A stretch of 64,000 bases of DNA, taken from positions 1 through 64,000 of the forward strand of contig CAJXVS010000002.1 of assembly GCA_913061265.1 (NCBI GenBank). Reading direction: 5' to 3'. The stretch comes from an uncultured Halobacteriovorax sp. (GTDB lineage Bacteria; Bdellovibrionota; Bacteriovoracia; Bacteriovoracales; Bacteriovoracaceae). The position numbers and the translations under genes were made by a program. The notes under the pieces are model-generated. The model was given only the letters and a program-made list of their open reading frames with translations, was not told where the DNA came from and did no database searches. Below are positions 1 to 8,928 of this stretch, one piece after another; the stretch's first letter is position 1, and each line of letters begins with the position of its first letter.

Positions 1-48
1 TCTACACGTAAGGAGTCGTCGGCAGCGTCAGATGTGTATAAGAGACAG
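1..48. other. Illumina Nextera adapter remnant (sequencing artefact)
   Basis: Positions 16-48 match the Nextera transposase read-1 adapter including the mosaic end that finishes in AGAGACAG. Positions 8-15 read GTAAGGAG, which is the known i5 index S505/N505, and positions 1-7 (TCTACAC) are the end of the P5 flow-cell sequence. The order P5 tail, index, read-1 adapter is exactly that of a library molecule, so these bases are not genomic. Genuine sequence begins at 49. Confidence 0.97.
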
Positions 49-134
49 GTATTCTCAGGCCTAGGAGTATAGGTAGGTTTTTCCGAATTAGTTGAGCGAT
101 GTATTCAATTAATTTTCATGATAAAATTTTAATC

Positions 135-1202
135 ATGTCAGAGACTTACGAAGTTATTTTTACAGGTGGCGGCTCAGGTGGCCATGTCATGCCGACAGTA
201 ACTCTTCTTCACGACCTTAAGGGTAAGTATAGGATTGGTTATATCGGTGGCAAGGGGATTGAGAAGGAATTGATAGGTGCTCTTGACCTACCTTTTCACG
301 AAATCACTACTGGAAAACTTAGGCGATACCTAAGTTTTGAGAACCTTATTGATATGTTTAAGGTGGTTAAGGGAATCTTTGATGCTTTCCTTATCCTTCT
401 TAGAAAATCAAATAGGAAGACCTTGATATTCTCCACAGGGGGCTTTGTAACAGTTCCCGTTGTCTTAGCTGCTTGGATTCTTCAAAGAAGGATCTATGTT
501 CATGAACAAACTACTCAGGTTGGTCTGGCCAATAAGATCGCTAGTAAGTTTGCCAAGAAAGTCTTTGTCTCTTACGAAGATTCACTGAAATACTTCCCAA
601 AAGAAAAAAGCGAAATATCAGGTTATCCCTTGAGAGATTCACTGTTCTCCAATGAGAAAAGTGAGATCCATTATGATGGGTTTTCCATAAATGAAACTAC
701 CAGACCACTTCTTTTTATTACTGGAGGCGGAAATGGATCTAAGTTAGTTAATGATTTGATAAAAGAAAATCTTTCAAAACTAACCGAGAAATACTTTGTC
801 GTTCATCAAGTAGGGAAAGGCTTTATAGGTGAATACGAAGGCTTAAAGACCGATAGATATTATCCCGTAGCCTTTATAGGGCCTGAGATCATAGATCTTT
901 ATAAGTGGGCCGACGTTATCATCTCAAGAGCGGGAGCAGGAACGGTATGCGAACTTGTGGCCTTAAATAAGAGGAGTATCTTTATCCCTTTAAAGATCGC
1001 TCAAAAGAATGAACAATTTCATAACGCTAAAGAGGCTGAAAAAAAGATAGGCTCTTTTGTAGTCTCAGAAGATGATCTTGAAAATTTAGACTTACTCGAA
1101 TTAATAAGTAGATTTGAAACTGAAGAGAAAAGTCCTTTAGTGGCCAATACGGTTAACGGAAAAGACATCTTGATTAAGAAAATATCTGAAGCTATCGATT
1201 AA
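135..1202 (+). CDS. MurG-like UDP-GlcNAc glycosyltransferase (GT28 family)
   Basis: A 355-residue protein with the two-domain layout of MurG-type GT-B enzymes. The N-terminal glycine loop GGGSGGHVMPT lies at residues about 11-21, the second domain opens with FITGGGNGS, and the nucleotide-sugar motif SRAGAGTVCEL lies near residue 265, followed by IPLKIAQKNEQFHNA. MurG itself adds GlcNAc to lipid I on the inner membrane face. This copy may do that or act on another lipid-linked acceptor; no dcw-cluster neighbours are visible that would settle it. An ATG at 99 is in frame, but the ATG at 135 places the first beta strand directly at the N-terminus as in the family. Neither has a good ribosome binding site. 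It ends convergently, overlapping the next gene by 4 bases. Confidence 0.72.
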   Translation: MSETYEVIFTGGGSGGHVMPTVTLLHDLKGKYRIGYIGGKGIEKELIGALDLPFHEITTGKLRRYLSFENLIDMFKVVKGIFDAFLILLRKSNRKTLIFSTGGFVTVPVVLAAWILQRRIYVHEQTTQVGLANKIASKFAKKVFVSYEDSLKYFPKEKSEISGYPLRDSLFSNEKSEIHYDGFSINETTRPLLFITGGGNGSKLVNDLIKENLSKLTEKYFVVHQVGKGFIGEYEGLKTDRYYPVAFIGPEIIDLYKWADVIISRAGAGTVCELVALNKRSIFIPLKIAQKNEQFHNAKEAEKKIGSFVVSEDDLENLDLLELISRFETEEKSPLVANTVNGKDILIKKISEAID

Positions 1203-3109
1203 AAATAATAAAATGTTTTAGCGATCGCGTCCCATGAACCTTTGTAACGCTCATACTTAAGACCGAAATTCAGGTTCTGAAAGGCATGGGCCCTTAATTC
1301 TGAACCATATTTATAAGTTGTTTTATTATTCTCGACGAAAATATTCTTCTTCCAAGAGCCTGAGACATCCCAGCTTAGGATCTTGCCAAGTCTTAATAAG
1401 ATCTTTGCTTCAGGTCCTACTCCTAAGCGGAAACCTCTGTGGCTTAATCTCTTATTAAAATCAAAATCTGTGGCAGCCATAAAGTAAGTTAGAATAGGGC
1501 CAGATTTAAAACTTATGCCAGCAGCTATTTGGGCAGTAGGAGCGAAACAATCTAAGCAGCCTCCATCTTTTATAGTTCTTCCACCAAAGTTTGCTTTCCA
1601 GCTTAAATCTGAAAAGTATTGCTCCATAGGAGTTATTGCGACGACCTTAGCTAAGGAGAATTCATCTACTCTAAAGCTTGAAGAATTTCCTCGCGCCTTA
1701 TTCTCGTGATTATACCTAAATTGAATATTGGCCATCTCCATCGTCGCATTAGGGTTTTGACCCGTTGATAAGTCTAAAAGATCATGCATAGCAAATCTAT
1801 ATTCATACATTGAGTAGAGATCGCTTCGTGAGCTTGCTCCTGCTCCTAAAGCAATTCGTCTGGCCTTATGACCTAGATGAGGCATCTCTTCTCTTGGTGC
1901 AGGCACATTAAGTGGTTTAGATTTTAATCCAAGCTGGGCCCTTGCTACGAGGAACTTATTTTTCATCTTAGTTTCTTTTGAGTCTTCTAAAAGAATCTCT
2001 GCCGCATATTCAAAGTCGATAAAATCAATGGCCGTGTCTAGGACTCTGGCCTTCTTTTCTTTGGGTAAATTTAGCTCGGTCAATTCAAGTTTCTCAGCAA
2101 TCTTATCAAAGGCGGCTCTCTCTTCTTTATCAAGGAGGGATAAGCGGTACTTTAAAACAGTCATCTTTGAAGGCCGGTAAGTTACTTCTTTTAAGAGACC
2201 TGGAGTTTCAGCTATTAGAGCGACGGTATCTGCGGGTATTACAAAGTAGGGAACCCTATCGGTTAAACCAAATTCAGGGTTGGCAACATCAACTAGTCCT
2301 AACATATGGTAGGAGCAATTTTGAGTTAGATAAAAATAACGAAAGTATGTAGTTCCTAGCTCCCACAGGTGAGAGACGACTCGGTCAATTTCTTCAGGTT
2401 TTAAATTTAAATGATAATCCCAAAGGTCTCTTGATTCATAATCGCTGTATTCTCTAATCTTATAAAAGTAGGGCATAGAGGCGAACTCGCCTAAGAAGCC
2501 ACCAGCTAATCCCATGAGTCCGTAGAGAAATGCATTTGCTGTTGTGACATTTGCCGAGTAGTTAGCGGCATAGTCTAGCAGTTCATGCTTTTGTCCCTCT
2601 TTAGGGTCTTCATTCTTACTAAATCTCATCAAAGTATGACCGAAAGCTGAAGCGGGTCTGCTGATAAAGTAACTAGAGAAAACTAGGCTAATGCCTTTTG
2701 CAGCAACTTTCTTTTTAAACTTTAAGAACTTCGGACATTCAACGTCCTTAATCTGGCTGGCTGATTTTAATTTTTCTTTAAGATACAAAAATCGAGAGGG
2801 AAACTTACAAACAGGATGCTCATCTAGTTTTGTCTTATCAACCTTCGTAGTAACAAAGGCTTTAATAGTGGCTTCTAGCTCGAGGTCTGGGTTTTCTTTT
2901 CCTTCTTTAGAAAAATAGAATCCTTCGGAGTCGGCTTCCCCTTCCATTCCACCAATAAGATTGAATCTAAAGTGTAGAAGGTTCTTCCATCCTTTAGATT
3001 CGGAAAGCTGAATGGATCTTGATTCGCTGATAATCTCCTCTAAAGGAGATGCAAATGACACTGAGCATATTAATGCTGAAAAAATGAATAAAAAAAGGCC
3101 TCTGATCAT
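1199..3109 (-). CDS. DUF4105 family secreted/envelope protein
   Basis: A 636-residue protein with a Sec signal peptide (MIRGLFLFIFSALICSVSFA). The central part carries DUF4105 (Lnb N-terminal periplasmic domain) hallmarks: FGHTLMRF near residue 155 and TQNCSYHMLG near residue 262, with a conserved-looking His and Cys that suggest a thiol-hydrolase-type active site. The last 250 residues alternate polar and hydrophobic positions and finish in aromatic residues (TFYYF), as in an outer-membrane beta-barrel; that part is inference. The gene lies 48 bases downstream of the DUF3015 gene on the same strand. Its first codons form the 3' arm and U-tract of a strong hairpin (see 3090-3137). No Shine-Dalgarno sequence is visible before the ATG. 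Confidence 0.75.
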   Translation of the reverse strand: MIRGLFLFIFSALICSVSFASPLEEIISESRSIQLSESKGWKNLLHFRFNLIGGMEGEADSEGFYFSKEGKENPDLELEATIKAFVTTKVDKTKLDEHPVCKFPSRFLYLKEKLKSASQIKDVECPKFLKFKKKVAAKGISLVFSSYFISRPASAFGHTLMRFSKNEDPKEGQKHELLDYAANYSANVTTANAFLYGLMGLAGGFLGEFASMPYFYKIREYSDYESRDLWDYHLNLKPEEIDRVVSHLWELGTTYFRYFYLTQNCSYHMLGLVDVANPEFGLTDRVPYFVIPADTVALIAETPGLLKEVTYRPSKMTVLKYRLSLLDKEERAAFDKIAEKLELTELNLPKEKKARVLDTAIDFIDFEYAAEILLEDSKETKMKNKFLVARAQLGLKSKPLNVPAPREEMPHLGHKARRIALGAGASSRSDLYSMYEYRFAMHDLLDLSTGQNPNATMEMANIQFRYNHENKARGNSSSFRVDEFSLAKVVAITPMEQYFSDLSWKANFGGRTIKDGGCLDCFAPTAQIAAGISFKSGPILTYFMAATDFDFNKRLSHRGFRLGVGPEAKILLRLGKILSWDVSGSWKKNIFVENNKTTYKYGSELRAHAFQNLNFGLKYERYKGSWDAIAKTFYYF

Positions 3110-3137
3110 GCCAATAAATTAGCTAATCAGAGGCCTT
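3090..3137 (-). terminator. Intrinsic-terminator hairpin overlapping the DUF4105 start codon
   Basis: On the minus strand a perfect 12-bp stem is formed by AAGGCCTCTGAT (3137-3126) and ATCAGAGGCCTT (3106-3095), followed by a run of seven T. It lies just after the DUF3015 stop codon and looks like that gene's terminator. The 19-nt loop ends with the ATG of DUF4105 (3109-3107), and the 3' arm and T-run are codons 2-7 of DUF4105. Transcripts covering DUF4105 must therefore read through this structure or start within it. Confidence 0.8.
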
Positions 3138-3157
3138 GTGACAATCAAATCGTTAGA

Positions 3158-3613
3158 TTAGATACAAGCTTTGCTGTTGTCGATAAGCGAAGTAATTTGC
3201 GCGTCAACTTGTGAAGGAGTAGTTCCTTCAGCAAAGATCTTTCCGTAGTTTTGTTGTAAAACAGAACCTACAGCGTCAAGATTTGTACATCCGTACATTC
3301 TTGTAAGTGAAGCAAGTGTATCACCTTCGCCACGAGCAATGTCGTTTGAAAGAGCTACTTTGTTAGCTTCGATAAAAATAACTTGGGCTTGTCCACCAGC
3401 TCCGTCTAACTCACAGTTAGAAGTTCCTGAAGTCATACCAAATGTATTGTTACCAGAAAGACCGTTAGTAGTTCCACCAAGTACTTGATGTACTAGTGAT
3501 GAACCGTCAGTCCAAATTGTTGAACCAAGTCCACAACCTTGTGCTTGGTAAGATGCAGCTGAAACAGTTCCAGCAAAACCTAGAGCGATAACCGCTAATA
3601 GAATCTTCTTCAT
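3158..3613 (-). CDS. DUF3015 family secreted protein
   Basis: A 151-residue protein with signal peptide MKKILLAVIALGFAGTVSA. The mature part matches DUF3015: GCGLGSTIW, an asparagine/glycine-rich stretch ending in GTSNCE, then LARGEGDTLASL-like and YGKIF elements. Function is unknown; family members are exported envelope proteins. The start is the ATG at 3613, because GGAGG lies 5 bases upstream (3619-3623) and the signal peptide begins there; the upstream in-frame ATG at 3625 has no such site. The strong ribosome binding site and following terminator suggest high expression as a single unit. Confidence 0.82.
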   Translation of the reverse strand: MKKILLAVIALGFAGTVSAASYQAQGCGLGSTIWTDGSSLVHQVLGGTTNGLSGNNTFGMTSGTSNCELDGAGGQAQVIFIEANKVALSNDIARGEGDTLASLTRMYGCTNLDAVGSVLQQNYGKIFAEGTTPSQVDAQITSLIDNSKACI

Positions 3614-3760
3614 AAATTCCTCCATGGATAAATATTAGACTCTTGAATATGAAAAATGTTAACAGAGGTCGGCGTCCGTCACAATGGGAATTTAACGTCA
3701 TTTCAATACTTTTTATGTCTACACTGCTATAAAATAAAGAAAAATACTCGGGATAGGTGT

Positions 3761-4126
3761 ATGGCAGCAAATGAAATCTTAGACATTAAGAAGCTTAAAG
3801 AAAAGTTCTCAAAGTTCGCTAATGAGCGTGACTGGGAACAGTTTCATACCCCTAAGAACATCTCTATGGCCTTATCAGTAGAGGCTTCCGAGCTATTAGA
3901 GATCTTTCAATGGCTGAAGACAGGCGATAAGAAAGAGCTCTCTAGTGAGCAATTGAATCAAGTTAAAGAAGAGTTAGCAGATGTCTTATTATACTCAATT
4001 AGGTTAGCTGACTTACTCGATATTAATTTAGAAGAAGCGATACCTGAAAAGATGGAGCAAAATGCTCAAAAATACCCCGTAGAAAAAGCACGGGGTAACT
4101 CTAAGAAATATACGGAATTTACTTAA
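3761..4126 (+). CDS. MazG-like nucleotide pyrophosphohydrolase
   Basis: A 121-residue all-alpha NTP pyrophosphohydrolase of the MazG/dCTPase type. The metal-binding pattern is visible as LSVEASELLEIFQW followed by KEELADVLLYSIRLAD (the ExxE...ExxD arrangement of the family). Such enzymes hydrolyse (d)NTPs, often non-canonical ones, to monophosphates. The ATG at 3761 is chosen; the reading frame is open further upstream but that part looks non-coding. It is divergent from the DUF3015 gene and its end overlaps the convergent downstream gene by 8 bases. Confidence 0.85.
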   Translation: MAANEILDIKKLKEKFSKFANERDWEQFHTPKNISMALSVEASELLEIFQWLKTGDKKELSSEQLNQVKEELADVLLYSIRLADLLDINLEEAIPEKMEQNAQKYPVEKARGNSKKYTEFT

Positions 4127-4664
4127 GGCCTAAGAGCCCGTCTCTTAAGCCTTCGTCTTTTGCATTGATGAACCAAACGGAGAGAAGGTCTTTTGAAAAG
4201 TCTCCACCTTTGATCACACCTTGCTTAAGGTTTGCAAAGTCAACATGAACGTCTTTATCAGTAAAAGTTAAGACCACTTCTTGGTTCTTCTTAACATCAC
4301 CCATTAGGGCATTGAATTCATTTATTCTTGTTTGAATACGAGGGAGGTCTTTAACAGCAGCTTTGAAGGCTTCGTTCCAACCATTAACAAGTTTTTCTTT
4401 TTTAACATCTCTTACAAAGTGCATACGGATATATTTAAGGCTTTTGCTGTTTAAGATCTGATTAGCATCTTTGGATTTTTTCTCTAGAAAGAGTCCGCCA
4501 ACATAGACCTTAACTCTGAGCCATGTGGCTTTTCTGGTCCCAAGGCCGTTAAGAACTAGGTCCTTACCTTTGATTGAAATTGTATCAGGCATAGTCACTT
4601 TATCTTGCGTAGCTGCCTGAAGATTGAGGCTAAAGAGAAACAGGATTGAGACAAGTACTTTCAT
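4119..4664 (-). CDS. Chalcone isomerase-like (CHI-like) secreted protein
   Basis: A 181-residue protein with signal peptide MKVLVSILFLFSLNLQA. The mature part follows the bacterial chalcone-isomerase-like family: LNGLGTRKATWLRVKVYVGGLFL, an IRMHFVRDV strand, and a C-terminal LLSVWF segment. Bacterial members have the plant chalcone isomerase fold but no demonstrated isomerase activity; many are periplasmic. No function is assigned. It is convergent with the pyrophosphohydrolase gene. Confidence 0.78.
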   Translation of the reverse strand: MKVLVSILFLFSLNLQAATQDKVTMPDTISIKGKDLVLNGLGTRKATWLRVKVYVGGLFLEKKSKDANQILNSKSLKYIRMHFVRDVKKEKLVNGWNEAFKAAVKDLPRIQTRINEFNALMGDVKKNQEVVLTFTDKDVHVDFANLKQGVIKGGDFSKDLLSVWFINAKDEGLRDGLLGLK

Positions 4665-4760
4665 AAAATCACCTTTCTATTGGTTTAAATTTGCGAGATG
4701 CTGAGTTTAGCATTAAATTTCTAAGCTAGTTAACGAAGATTTTTGCCGCGGAGCGCTCAG

Positions 4761-6608
4761 TTGATTCAAATCAATAACTTATCGAAGGGTTATGGTGGTC
4801 AAGATATTATAAGTGAAGTGACCTTATCCTTGATGCCTCGAGAGAGAGTGGGTCTTGTCGGAAGGAATGGTTCTGGGAAGTCGACACTTTTTCGTATGAT
4901 CCTAGGAGAAGAACTTCCAGATCTTGGGGATATCGTTATTCCTAAAGGCTATAAGCTCGGAAGCCTTTCTCAGCATATTGAATTCAATCATGAAAATGTC
5001 TTAGATGAATGTTGCTCGGCATTGCCTAAAGGTGAAGAGCATAATGTGTATAAGGCAGAAAAATATTTAATGGGTCTGGGTTTTAGCGAAGAGGATTTCT
5101 TAAGACCTCCTAGTGAATTCTCAGGCGGGTTTCAACTTCGAATAAACTTAATTAAGGCCCTGCTGCAAGAGCCAAACCTTCTACTTTTAGATGAACCAAC
5201 TAACTACCTTGATATTATTTCTTTAAGATGGCTTAGGGGATTCTTAAGAACCTTTCCAGGTGAGATCATTCTAATTACTCATGATAGAGACTTTATGGAT
5301 GAGGTATCAACTCATACGATGGGGATTAATAGAGGGACTATCAAAAAGATTAGTGGTGGAACTCAAAAATTCTATGAGCAAATGATCATGGAAGATGAAA
5401 TCTACGAGCAAACCCGGCAAAACATGGAGAAGAAGAAAAAACACCTCCAAAGCTTTGTTGATAGGTTTAGGGCGAAGGCTTCAAAGGCCACTCAAGCTCA
5501 ATCAAAATTAAAGCAATTAGATAAATTAGGCACCATTGAAAAACTAGATAATGATAAGAACTTCGGTTTTAGTTTTAATTATAAAGATATTCCTTCAAAG
5601 ACAGTTCTTGAAGCTGAAGATCTAAGCTTTTCCTATGGACCAGAATTTCCTACTCTCTTTGAGAATGTTTCTATCAGTCTTAAAAAAGGTGAGAGGCTTG
5701 CCATTATTGGAAAAAATGGAAAAGGTAAGTCCACTCTTTTAAATGTTCTAGGTGAAGAGCTTAAGTCTAATAGCGGAAATATTAGGTTTCATAAAGATGC
5801 TGAGGTTTCTCACTTTGGGCAAACTAATATTCAAAGATTAAGCATGAAGGCCACAGTCGCCGAAGAAGTAGGCTCTGCTAACGATGCTCTTACAAGGACG
5901 GCGGTTAGAAATATTTGCGGCGCTATGATGTTTGAAGGGGACTTAGCTGATAAGAAGATAAGCGTCTTATCTGGTGGCGAGAGAAGCCGGGTCCTTCTTG
6001 GAAAGATCTTAGCGAATAAATCGACAGTTCTTCTTTTGGATGAGCCGACTAACCATTTAGATATGGAGTCCGTTGAGATCTTGATTGATGAAATAGACAG
6101 CTTTCCTGGTTCTGTTATCTTTGTGACTCACTCTGAATTTATGTTGAAACAATTGGCGACTAAGCTTGTTGTTTTTCAAGAAGGTAAGGCAACGATCTTT
6201 GATGGCTCTTACGATGAGTTTCTAGAGAAGATTGGCTGGGATGAAATTGAAGCAGAAACTGAAGACTATGTAGAATCAGCCCCGAAAAAGAAATTGTCCA
6301 AGAAAGACTCTAAACGCCTTCGAGCAGAACTGACCTTAGAGAGGTCTAAAAAAGCGGGACCTTTTAAGAAACAAGTCGATAAATTAGAAGAAAATATTTC
6401 TCTCTCTGAAGATAGGATTAAAGAGCTTGAAGCTGAGCTAGTGGTTGCTAGTGAAAACTCTGATGGGTCGGCGGTGACGGAGTTATCTAAAGAATTAGGA
6501 TCTTTAAATAAGAATATCGAGACTTGGTTCGACGAACTTGAACTTGCTTCAGAAAAATTAGAAGAAGTAATGAATGAATACGATGAGAAGCTCGAAGAGT
6601 TAACTTAA
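4761..6608 (+). CDS. ABC-F family ATPase
   Basis: A 615-residue soluble protein with two ABC cassettes and no membrane segments, as in ribosome-associated ABC-F ATPases. Cassette 1 has Walker A GRNGSGKST near residue 34, signature SGGFQLR near 120 and Walker B LLLLDEPTNYLD near 141. Cassette 2 has GKNGKGKST near 317, LSGGERSR near 403 and VLLLDEPTNHLD near 423. A charged coiled coil fills the last 100 residues, like Uup. The start is taken as TTG at 4761: GGAG lies 7 bases upstream (4750-4753) and the protein then begins MIQINNLSKGYGG like relatives; a TTG at 4743 is in frame but poorly supported. Likely role: ribosome E-site translation factor. Confidence 0.88.
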   Translation: MIQINNLSKGYGGQDIISEVTLSLMPRERVGLVGRNGSGKSTLFRMILGEELPDLGDIVIPKGYKLGSLSQHIEFNHENVLDECCSALPKGEEHNVYKAEKYLMGLGFSEEDFLRPPSEFSGGFQLRINLIKALLQEPNLLLLDEPTNYLDIISLRWLRGFLRTFPGEIILITHDRDFMDEVSTHTMGINRGTIKKISGGTQKFYEQMIMEDEIYEQTRQNMEKKKKHLQSFVDRFRAKASKATQAQSKLKQLDKLGTIEKLDNDKNFGFSFNYKDIPSKTVLEAEDLSFSYGPEFPTLFENVSISLKKGERLAIIGKNGKGKSTLLNVLGEELKSNSGNIRFHKDAEVSHFGQTNIQRLSMKATVAEEVGSANDALTRTAVRNICGAMMFEGDLADKKISVLSGGERSRVLLGKILANKSTVLLLDEPTNHLDMESVEILIDEIDSFPGSVIFVTHSEFMLKQLATKLVVFQEGKATIFDGSYDEFLEKIGWDEIEAETEDYVESAPKKKLSKKDSKRLRAELTLERSKKAGPFKKQVDKLEENISLSEDRIKELEAELVVASENSDGSAVTELSKELGSLNKNIETWFDELELASEKLEEVMNEYDEKLEELT

Positions 6609-7285
6609 GAGGTCTTTTTTCTAGCCAGCCATAATTTAGTTAGTAGAGGAAGAATCCCAAGAAGAGAAAAACTTATTATTAATCTTGGGGAGAAAATCTC
6701 ACTAAGGTTGTTAATTTTTGAGAGCTGGCATCCCGCATTGACATAGACCATAGTTCCTAAAAGCATTCCTAGTTGTGAAACAAAAAAGAAGACACTTGTT
6801 TTGATCTTAGTTAGGCCCATCAATAAATTGATTAAGAAAAAAGGAAAGACCGGAAGCAGCCTTAGAGAAAGAAGGTAGTAAGCGCCTTCTTTTTCTATTC
6901 CTCGGTTAAAGGTCTTTAGTTTATCACCAAATTTATCTTGTATCTTTTCTCTAAAGAAGAAGCGAGCTGTAAGAAAAGCAATGGTCGCTCCAATTGTACT
7001 TGCAAAACTTATGACTAGTAATCCAGTCCCAAACCCAAAAAAGGCACCACCGGCAAGGGTTAGAACGGTAGCCCCTGGTATCGATAATGCCGTAGTGAAG
7101 ATATAGACTAGTGCGTAGAAACTTAAGGTCTGAATCTTATTTGATAGATAGAATTCTTGAAAGCCTGTCTGATTTTCTTTTAGGTATTCCAAGGTTAGAT
7201 AACCTGTCAGTCCATAACTTTTTACAACCCCAAATAGGCTGACGATCAAGATGAAAAGAATGATCTTCGGTAAGTAATTCTTCAT
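6605..7285 (-). CDS. TVP38/TMEM64 (VTT/DedA-like) membrane protein
   Basis: A 226-residue polytopic inner-membrane protein with a VTT domain: IPGATVLTLAGGAFFG, then FGTGLLVISFASTIGATIAF, RLLPVFPFFLINLLMGLT and a final hydrophobic helix before a basic tail. Family members are implicated in lipid scrambling and membrane homeostasis; the substrate here is unknown. It is convergent with the ABC-F gene, overlapping by 4 bases, and lies downstream of the subtilase terminator, so it is probably its own transcript. Confidence 0.82.
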   Translation of the reverse strand: MKNYLPKIILFILIVSLFGVVKSYGLTGYLTLEYLKENQTGFQEFYLSNKIQTLSFYALVYIFTTALSIPGATVLTLAGGAFFGFGTGLLVISFASTIGATIAFLTARFFFREKIQDKFGDKLKTFNRGIEKEGAYYLLSLRLLPVFPFFLINLLMGLTKIKTSVFFFVSQLGMLLGTMVYVNAGCQLSKINNLSEIFSPRLIISFSLLGILPLLTKLWLARKKTS

Positions 7286-7320
7286 TAATGATAAGTGTAC
7301 TCTTCTTTATTTTTGTTACA

Positions 7321-7346
7321 AAAAAGCCCAGCTTATAGCTGGGCCT
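7321..7346 (-). terminator. Rho-independent terminator of the S8 peptidase gene
   Basis: On the minus strand GCCCAGCT, loop ATA, AGCTGGGC (7345-7327) is an 8-bp perfect stem followed by six T (7326-7321). It lies 26 bases after the stop codon of the subtilase gene. Confidence 0.88.
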
Positions 7347-7371
7347 TGATTATTTAGAATTTAAAGTCTGA

Positions 7372-8667
7372 TTAGCGGTTAAGAGCCTGTTGTAGGGCAT
7401 TATAAAGATTGATTCTTCCACCAGTCACAAGCTTGCTAGAGAAACGTCCAACCTTAGTTGTGCTGTCCATAAGAAGGTTCTTAAGCTCAACTGGTCCAAG
7501 AGCCGGGTTGTGGCTTAGGACTTCAGCAGCAACCCCAGCGGCTGCAGGAGAGGCCATAGACGTCCCTGACATGCTTGAGTAGCGGTTGTTTGGTGTTGTT
7601 GAGTAAACGCTTGATCCTGGCGCTGCCAAGTCTACGTTCTTCTTTCCATAATTTGAAAAGTAACTCATCCCGCCTCTATTGCTTGTTGAAGCGATTACCA
7701 TGAGGTGATCATTTTCAAATGAAGCTGGGTAGGTAAGTCTTGAATCAATATTCTGTGAAGAGTTTCCTGAAGCTGCAATCACGAGAACCCCGTAAGTTTC
7801 ACCGATATGCTTGATTGTTTCAGAAACGGCCATTCCACCTTCGTTATGAGCTTTGCCAAATGAGCAGTTAATGATCTTTGCTCCATTTTTAGCAGCGTAA
7901 AGAAAAGACTCGATAACATCAACATCTAGCTCATCACCATTATTTGGAACTGTTCTGATTCCCATGATTCTTACGTTGCTTGCAACGCCAGCAATCCCAA
8001 CATTATTATTTTGAGTAGCGCCGATGATTCCTGAAACATGAGTACCGTGACTATGAGTATCTTTCATATTCCCAGTAGCATTTCCATTAGAATCTCTAGA
8101 GATAGTGTTGATTCCGTGAACATCATCTACATAACCATTTCCGTCATCATCAATATTGTTTCCGGCAATCTCTTTAGTGTTAACCCACATAACTTCTTTT
8201 AGGTCTTCGTGAGTATAATCAACGCCTGTATCAACTACGGCTACGATTACTTCAGAACCTTTAGCATTAATCACTTCTTTATAAGCGCGGTTTACACTCA
8301 TTCCTGTTTTATCATTGAAGTGCCATAACTTTCCAAACTTTGGATCGTTAAACTCACCCGCCATTTTTTCATTAATTTCTAATTCTCTTTCTGCTTGTGG
8401 GAGTTTGTTTCTTCCTGAATAGAAATCTCTTTCTACGTATTCAAAGGCTGGGCTATCTAAGAAGTCAGTCTTTAAGCTCTTAACATCTTCTAAGTGTAAG
8501 ACGTAGAGTTGCTTAAAAAGATGTTGAACTTTCTTTATAGAATGGTGTGAAGGCATTGCTTGACCTTCTTTTAATTTAACGATGATTCTTTTATTGTTGA
8601 ACCTGATTTCATTGGCAGATAGATTAAATGCGCTGATGAAAAACAGCAGAGTAACGATCAACTTCAT
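7372..8667 (-). CDS. Secreted S8 family serine peptidase (subtilase)
   Basis: A 431-residue exported protease. Signal peptide MKLIVTLLFFISAFNLSA is followed by a prodomain of about 110 residues, then the catalytic domain with Asp in VAVVDTGVDYTHED (near residue 145), His in SHGTHVSGIIGA (near 207), the oxyanion Asn in AASGNSSQ and Ser in SGTSMASPAAAG (near 367). The full triad is present, so it should be active outside the cytoplasm. No C-terminal extension is seen. Predatory Bdellovibrionota encode many such proteases. It stands alone with its own terminator. Confidence 0.93.
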   Translation of the reverse strand: MKLIVTLLFFISAFNLSANEIRFNNKRIIVKLKEGQAMPSHHSIKKVQHLFKQLYVLHLEDVKSLKTDFLDSPAFEYVERDFYSGRNKLPQAERELEINEKMAGEFNDPKFGKLWHFNDKTGMSVNRAYKEVINAKGSEVIVAVVDTGVDYTHEDLKEVMWVNTKEIAGNNIDDDGNGYVDDVHGINTISRDSNGNATGNMKDTHSHGTHVSGIIGATQNNNVGIAGVASNVRIMGIRTVPNNGDELDVDVIESFLYAAKNGAKIINCSFGKAHNEGGMAVSETIKHIGETYGVLVIAASGNSSQNIDSRLTYPASFENDHLMVIASTSNRGGMSYFSNYGKKNVDLAAPGSSVYSTTPNNRYSSMSGTSMASPAAAGVAAEVLSHNPALGPVELKNLLMDSTTKVGRFSSKLVTGGRINLYNALQQALNR

Positions 8668-8928
8668 AACAATTCCTTTGTGACTTCGGTTTATTTAATT
8701 AGAGCATCATACGAATGGTGAATTATTCTGAACACTTATCATTCCTTTCACTAGTGCTAGATAATGTCATCGAGACCGAGCATTTGAGTCGGGTTAGTAG
8801 TTAATTAAAAAGATCAGGTAAAGGTTTTAAACTCCTGTAATCAAACAGAGCCTCCTTGGTTTGAGCTTCTCTATGGAAATAGGTACTTTTTAAGTGTAAT
8901 AATTTTGACTGTAACTAGGGAGAGTTTT

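Noticed and set aside
3507-3770. Minus-strand frame overlapping the DUF3015 start
   Set aside because: It is a shadow of the DUF3015 and pyrophosphohydrolase genes in another frame, without a signal or family resemblance.
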